Positions 58,400 to 64,000 of a DNA stretch of 64,000 bases are shown one piece after another (position 1 is the first letter of the stretch; each line of letters opens with the position of its first letter). Under the pieces are notes generated by a model. It made no database searches. It saw only the letters and a program-made list of their open reading frames with translations, and was not told the DNA's origin. The DNA is from Anthoceros angustus (taxonomy: Eukaryota; Streptophyta; Anthocerotopsida; Anthocerotales; Anthocerotaceae), in the NCBI GenBank assembly GCA_010909165.1, contig MU008174.1, positions 620,001-684,000 of the forward strand, written 5' to 3'. Both the position numbers and the translations under genes were made by a program.

Positions 58400-59975
58400 A
58401 GACCAAGGATCAAAGTAAAAAAACAATTATGATTATAAAGAAGTGGCCGGTTAAGACCATGGATCAAAGTAATTGACTTAGCTCGCTTAGACATATGTTA
58501 AAGACCAAGAATCAAAGTAAAAATATGTATGATTATAAAAAGTGGTTGTTAAAGACCAAGGATCAAACTAATTAACTTAACTCGCTTAGACATACATTAA
58601 CTTATGATCGAAAAGAAACAAGTGGTCATACATTAACTTAGCGTACCAATACATGGAGGAGTGGGTATACCATATTGATTATGTTTGTTTACTTTGAGTT
58701 TCACAAGGGCTTATACAATGACGTCAAAGATAGAACTATGTGTTGCATTTTATATGACCTTGTTTTTTCGCTTTGTGCAATGGCATGAACACCAAGATGA
58801 CAAATATGTTGCAATTTATATGAACTTTCTTTTTTGGCTTTGTGCAATAGCATGAACACCAAAGTAAAATCACCCTTGGATGATGAGATCACATCCATTC
58901 AAGGTTTCCAACATTTCTATCAAAACACCATAGTGGCTATGCGGATATAGATGAGATGAATGGAAGATCTCTCTATTACTATTTTATAGAGTCTCCGTGG
59001 AACATTTCCATCAAAACATAGTGGTGGCTAGGTGGATATAGATGAGATGAATGGAAGATCTCTCTTTTACTATTTTACAGCGTATGAAGACAATCCTCAA
59101 GAAGACCCTGTTGTTCTTCAGCTTAACGGAGGACCGGATGCTCTAGCTTTGATGGTTGGATATATGCACATGGGCCATTCAACTTTGTACCATCCAACCA
59201 ATATGGAGGGTTGCCAAATTTGGAAATGAGTCCAAATAGCTTATCCAAAGCATAATGTCATATAGTTTGATATTGGTGGTAGAGTAGGCTTTCCGTTTTC
59301 GAAAACAAAGTTTCATTGCAACACTAGCGAAAGATGTCCTTGAAAAATGTAGTAGATAGCCAATCGAAATCCTATTGTTCCGAATGTCATTCTTGGATAT
59401 TCAAGAAGCGCAAAATGTACCTCAAACAAACCTCAAGGCGCATGAATGTCCCACAACTAGGGCAACAATGGTAGTAGTGTTATCTCGGTCCTTTTAATTT
59501 CAAACATCTATCCTAATCAAACTAAAATCCTAATGATTTTCATTTAAAACTAACTATTCTTAATTATGATGCCTTTCGCTATTGGGCTAATATTGGAGCA
59601 TTATCATCTAGAGTTATTGATTTCAAACTAAGTCATGTTAACAATAAACTAATGATCTAAAAGAAGCAAGTAGTGGTCAAGACCAAACACTTCAAAAACA
59701 AAAACAAATATTTATTATGATCTAAAAGAAATAAGTGGTCAGTCGAGATTGATGATAAAGGACACAAGTAATACCCTTGGCTCACTAACTCATAGTAAAA
59801 TCAATCTATAATAACAAAAATGAGTGGTTACCAAAGACCAAGGACCAAAGTAACGAACTTAAATTGCTTATTCATATGAAAAATATTTATCATTATCGAA
59901 AAGAAATAAAGTGGTTATCGAGGACTAAGAGAACTTACTACTATATATGGAGGAGTGGGGATGCCATATTTATTA
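58400..59975 (+). repeat. Segmental duplication (4.03 kb offset), copy 1
   Basis: 58402-59975 is repeated almost base for base as 62442-64000, with scattered one- to few-base indels. It contains the first SCPL fragment and AT-rich non-coding DNA, and it continues past the window in copy 2. Confidence 0.85.
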
Positions 59976-61475
59976 TCTTTGTTTACTCGACTTTCTCAAG
60001 GGCTTATACAATGGCGACAAAGATAGGACTAGGCGTTGCATTTTGATGACCTTGTTTTTGGCTTTGTGCAATGGCATGAACACCAAGCTGAGATTACATC
60101 CATTCCGTGTTTCCATGGAACATTTCCATCGAAACACTATGGTGGGTATGTGGATATAGATGAGAGGAATGGAAGATCTCTCTATTATTATTTTTAGAAT
60201 CAAGGCAATCCTCAAAAGACCACATTGTTCTTGGCTAAACGGAGGACCGGATGCTCTAGCTTTGATGGTTGGATATATGCACATGGGCCATTCAACTTTG
60301 TACCATCCAAGCAACATGGAGGGTTGCCCGATCCGAAATCAATCCAAATAGCTTATCGAAGCATAATGTTATATATTTGGACAACTGGAGTAGGCTTTTC
60401 GTTGAAAACAAATTGATTACAACACTAGCGACACAAAGACCGCCAAGATACCCATGAGTTTCTCTTAAAGTGGTTCATGCTTTTCCTCAATTTCAAGTAT
60501 GTTTCTCTCTTTGCAATATATGTCTTTGTTTTTGTTCTTTACGTGGTATATGAAACTAATAAGCTAATACGGTCTGGTTTATTTATTTGGTTTTGCAGTC
60601 CAACCCTCCTCAGATTTGAGTGGTGAATCTTGGGCGGTGTATATATACCTACTTTGGCAACACAGTTGACATTGGGATTAAAAGGAGTGCATCCAGTCTT
60701 GAACTTGAAAGGTTATGTCGTGGAAATCCTTGGACAGATGATGTATTAGATACCAATTCATATATTCCATGTCTTTATGGCATGGCTTTGATGTCACCTC
60801 AACAATATGAAGTACCAAGACAGATCAGAATAACAGCTTATTTACCGCCATACACTCAAGTGTTTTGCAACATTAACGCAGATTGATGATAGCACTACGA
60901 TATTAATGAGTATAATATCTTACAGCCTTGTTTCCATGATCCGGTACTCGGACATCGATGCGCAACCAACCAAGAAGAATTTGAAAGTGGCCTTCAAATA
61001 AAGTAGTGAAGGCTTCTCGCAACATACAATTTGGCGGGCAGGGGCGTTTGGAATTGAAGGATGCTCTTATTCCACCAAGCTAGAAGCGGGTCCTATTAAT
61101 GCTAAGCGAGTCATCGGGTGATGGTCCGTGTTTTGACGATAGTCTTGCGACAAAGTGGTTGAACAATGACGCAATGGTGCTATTCATGCACAACCCACTC
61201 TATTGGTCAACCATGGGTTTTATGCAGATATCTTAACTTACAACCATGATGCGGGAAGTATGATACCCTTTCACAAAGAATTGACCGAAACCTTAGGTTA
61301 TGTGGCTTTACTATTTAGTGGTGACCATGATTGTAATGTGCCTTACATAGGTACAAGAACATGGATCAAGGATCGGACTATAAGACCATCAAAGCTTGGC
61401 GCCGTGGTATGCCAATCAACAAGTGGTGGCTTTGTAGTAGCATATGATCCGACCTATCTTTTTTATGATTAAAAG
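58660..61475 (+). pseudogene. Serine carboxypeptidase-like (SCPL) pseudogene, with a repeated 5' part
   Basis: Pieces of a peptidase S10 gene in order. 59.03-59.29 kb: NPQEDPVVLQLNGG, then shifted GCSSFDG and HGPFNF-like sequence. 59.94-60.42 kb: a second copy of the same exons, reading GCSSFDGWIYAHGPFNF and LPDPKS, then NVIYLDN. 60.62-60.89 kb: GNPWTDDVLDTNSYIPCLYG and MALMSPQQYE. 61.2-61.47 kb: ILTYNHDAGSMIPFHKELTE and LLFSGDHDCNVPYIGT, where the SGDHD segment holds the catalytic Asp. Frameshifts, a lost exon order and the absence of a visible GESYAG serine motif or catalytic His region show it is broken. Intact SCPLs are secreted or vacuolar peptidases or acyltransferases. Confidence 0.85.
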
Positions 61476-61599
61476 GTGCTGGACACGAGTAGCACAATGG
61501 AAACTCATGGAGTTCTTGGCTATGATTCAACGCTGGTTACAAACAAAGGAGCTTTGAATATAGATTAGAGGTCCAAGGTAGCAAGCATGATATCACTTC

Positions 61600-61935
61600 T
61601 ATTCGGATAGTTGCTCTACCTAGTAGAAAGTTGAGAACTGTTCCTATTTGTCTGCTGCTCATTCTCCAAAGCAATTGGAACTAATAACAATCAGCAGTAG
61701 CAATCCAACAAAGATGTCTTCCATTTGTGAATCTGATGATTTGTCTTTGGCACAAAATTAAACATGAATTGTACGATACCTAGTACAAAGTTGAGAAATT
61801 GTTCTATTTGTCTGCTGCTCATTCTCCCTAGCAGTTGGAACTAATCACAATCAGCGTAGCAATCCAAGAGCATGTCTTTTATTTGTGACCGATGATTTCT
61901 CTTTGGCACAAAATTAAACATGAATTGTGCGATTG
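61600..61935. repeat. Tandem duplication of about 165 bp
   Basis: ctacctagtagaaagttgag at about 61,617 and atacctagtacaaagttgag at about 61,780 each begin a unit that runs through tttgtctgctgctcattctc to ggcacaaaattaaacatgaa. The copies differ by several small indels. Confidence 0.8.
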
Positions 61936-62375
61936 TTGTCGTCAATGTCGATCCCCACGAACACGACCCATCTATGAACGGTGTACTCGATGTATATCTC
62001 GGACTATAATCTCTCGGTTTCAAGCCTTGACAAGACCTTGGTACCGCTGTGACAGTCATCACACATACGAAGGTTCTTCGTCACTAGCAAAGGCGTGCCA
62101 TCACGTGTGTTGAGGAGCCCAAACGCCAGGCCAATTTCTCGGCATGGCCACACAATGCATCTTCCTTTTCACTCGGACATTGCCTCCGGCACCAACTCGG
62201 TATGCGGCACATGACCTCCGCCCTTGACCTCTCATTCAAGTCGAGCTTTGATGATATTTGTGGTCTCTCCTCCCCAACGGTGAACTCGTGGACTTTGTTA
62301 TTTAGTTCGATGCAGCCCGGCAGCTTCTTCTTATTATGCTCTAAAAAAATTAGTTTGACTTCAAAGTCCAAGGAC
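61930..62375 (-). pseudogene. DYW-domain fragment of a PPR gene
   Basis: On the minus strand: KKLPGCIELNNKVHEFTVGE, SEKEDALCGHAEKLAW, then in another frame TKNLRM and a degraded CxxCH stretch near 62.04-62.09 kb. Its PG box (LPGCIELN) is closer to the canonical PG type than to the KP type of the intact genes. No PPR repeats are left and the frame is broken. It lies between the two copies of the SCPL duplication. Confidence 0.8.
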
Positions 62376-62441
62376 ACAAGTAATACACTTTGTTCGCTAA
62401 GACATACAAAAAATATCTATGATTATAAAAAGTAGTTGTTA

Positions 62442-64000
62442 AAGACCAAGGATCAAAGTAAAAAACAATTATGATTATAAAGAAGTGGCGGTTAAGACCA
62501 TGGATCAAAGTAATTGACTTATGTTAAAGACCAAGAATCAAAGTAAAAATATGTATGATTATAAAAAGTGGTTGTTAAAGACCAAGGATCAAACTAATTA
62601 ACTTAACTCGCTTAGACATACATTAACTTATGATCGAAAAGAAACAAGTGGTCATACATTAACTTAGCGGTACCAATACATGGAGGAGTGGGTATACCAT
62701 ATTGATTATGTTTGTTTACTTTGAGTTTCACAAGGGCTTATACAATGACGTCAAAGATAGAACTATGTGTTGCATTTTATATGACCTTGTTTTTGGCTTT
62801 GTGCAATGGCATGAACACCAAGATGACAAATATGTTGCAATTTATATGAACTTTCTTTTTTTGGCTTTGTGCAATAGCATGAACACCAAAGTAAAATCAC
62901 CCTTGGATGATGAGATCACATCCATTCAAGGTTTCCGCATATTTCTATCAAAACACCATAGTGGCTATGCGGATATAGATGAGATGAATGGAAGATCTCT
63001 ATTACTATTTTATAGAGTCTCCGTGGAACATTTCCATCAAAACATAGTGGTGGCTAGGTGGATATAGATGAGATGAATGGAAGATCTCTCTTTTACTATT
63101 TTACAAAGATATGAAGACAATCCTCAAGAAGACCTGTTGTTCTTCAACGGAGGACACGGATGCTCTAGCTTTGATGGTTGGATATATGCACATGGGCCAT
63201 TCAACTTTGTACCATCCAACCAATATGGAGGGTTGCCAAATTTGGAAATGAGTCCAAATAGCTTATCCAAAGCATTAATGTCATATAGTTTGATATTGGT
63301 GGTAGAGTAGGCTTTCCGTTTTCGAAAACAAAGTTTCATTGCAACACTAGCGAAGATGTCCTTGAAAAATGTAGTAGATAGCCAATCGAAATCCTATTGT
63401 TCGAATGTCATTCTTGGATATTCAAACGTAACTGCAAAATGTACCTCAAACAAACCTCAAGGCGCATGAATGTCCCACAACTAGGGCAACAATGGTAGTA
63501 GTGTTATCTCGGTCCTTTTAATTTCAAACATCTATCCTAATCAAACTAAAATCCTAATGATTTTCATTTAAAACTAACTATTCTTAATTATGATGCCTTT
63601 CGCTATTGGGCTAATATTGGAGCATTATCATCTAGAGTTATTGATTTCAAACTAAGTCATGTTAACAATAAACTAATGATCTAAAAGAAGCAAGTAGTGG
63701 TCAAGACCAAACACTTCAAAAACAAAAACAAATATTTATTATGATCTAAAAGAAATAAGTGGCCGTCAAGATTGATGATAAAGGACACAAGTAATACCCT
63801 TGGCTCACTAACTCATATTAAAAATCAATCTATAATAACAAAAAATGAGTGGTTACCAAAGACCAAGGACCAAAGTAACGAACTTAAATTGCTTATTCAT
63901 ATGAAAAATATTTATCATCATCGAAAAGAAATAAAGTGGTTATCGAGGACTAAGAGAACTTACTACTATATATGGAGGAGTGGGGATGCCATATTTATTA
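62442..64000 (+). repeat. Segmental duplication (4.03 kb offset), copy 2, runs off window end
   Basis: Second copy of 58402-59975. It continues beyond the window at the same point where copy 1 enters the second SCPL exon set. Confidence 0.85.
62695..63335 (+). pseudogene. SCPL fragment in duplication copy 2
   Basis: NPQEDLLFFNGGHGCSSFDG, WIYAHGPFNFVPSNQYGG and LPNLEMSPNSLSK. Here the oxyanion-region motif reads GGHGCSS (normally GGPGCSS) in a single frame, so this copy is locally less shifted than the one at 59.1 kb. No initiator or downstream catalytic exons lie within the window. Confidence 0.8.

Overview
The window is plant nuclear DNA. It holds intron-bearing housekeeping genes, a large set of PLS-type pentatricopeptide repeat (PPR) organelle RNA-editing factors, a plastid-type acyl-CoA synthetase, a MEKK1-type kinase and many decayed repeats. 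Two features point to a non-seed land plant. First, the PPR proteins carry two unusual PG boxes: KKPARAWIEV in one pair, and GQSWW in a tandem cluster. As I recall the literature, these define the DYW:KP and DYW:WW clades, and the KP clade is linked to U-to-C editing in hornworts, some lycophytes and ferns. Second, introns are short (roughly 70-125 bp) and genes are dense. A hornwort fits best; a lycophyte or fern is not excluded. The species call is inference.

Layout: 1-8.5 kb, three tandem minus-strand PPR genes of E+ type with a WW-type PG box; only the third (6.2-8.5 kb) is intact, and the first carries a 950 bp internal duplication. 9.1-10.8 kb, KTI12/DRL1 (+, 9 exons). 11.1-14.4 kb, UDP-N-acetylglucosamine pyrophosphorylase (-, about 15 exons), convergent with KTI12. 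14.4-17.7 kb, microsatellite-rich upstream DNA, then AT-rich DNA. 17.7-21.4 kb, a multi-exon gene (-) that may be a Fanconi core-complex subunit. 21.4-23.7 kb, dispersed repeats. 23.7-26.6 kb, a secreted LRR protein (-, 4 exons). 27.2 kb, ribosomal protein eL43 (-). 29.2-32.4 kb, a MEKK1-type MAPKKK (-, 8 exons). 34.9-38.8 kb, a giant DYW:KP PPR protein (+). 40.0-40.5 kb, a LACS 3' fragment (+). 42.8-45.9 kb, a second DYW:KP protein (-). 46.1-47.25 kb, a decayed copy of the 3' part of the first KP gene (-). 47.3-49.4 kb, an intronless LACS8/9-type gene (-). 49.6-53 kb, minisatellite and a 750 bp duplication with a tRNA-like SINE head. 54.7-56.5 kb, a CACTA transposase remnant. 57.5-58 kb, a possible small secreted Cys-rich protein. 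58.4-64 kb, duplicated debris of a serine carboxypeptidase-like gene with an embedded DYW fragment.

Two patterns recur. PPR sequence has been copied repeatedly: in tandem, internally and as decayed fragments. Several direct duplications differ mainly by short deletions in one copy, which may be decay or may be uncorrected long-read assembly. All functional calls come from reading motifs and remembered family sequences. No search was run.
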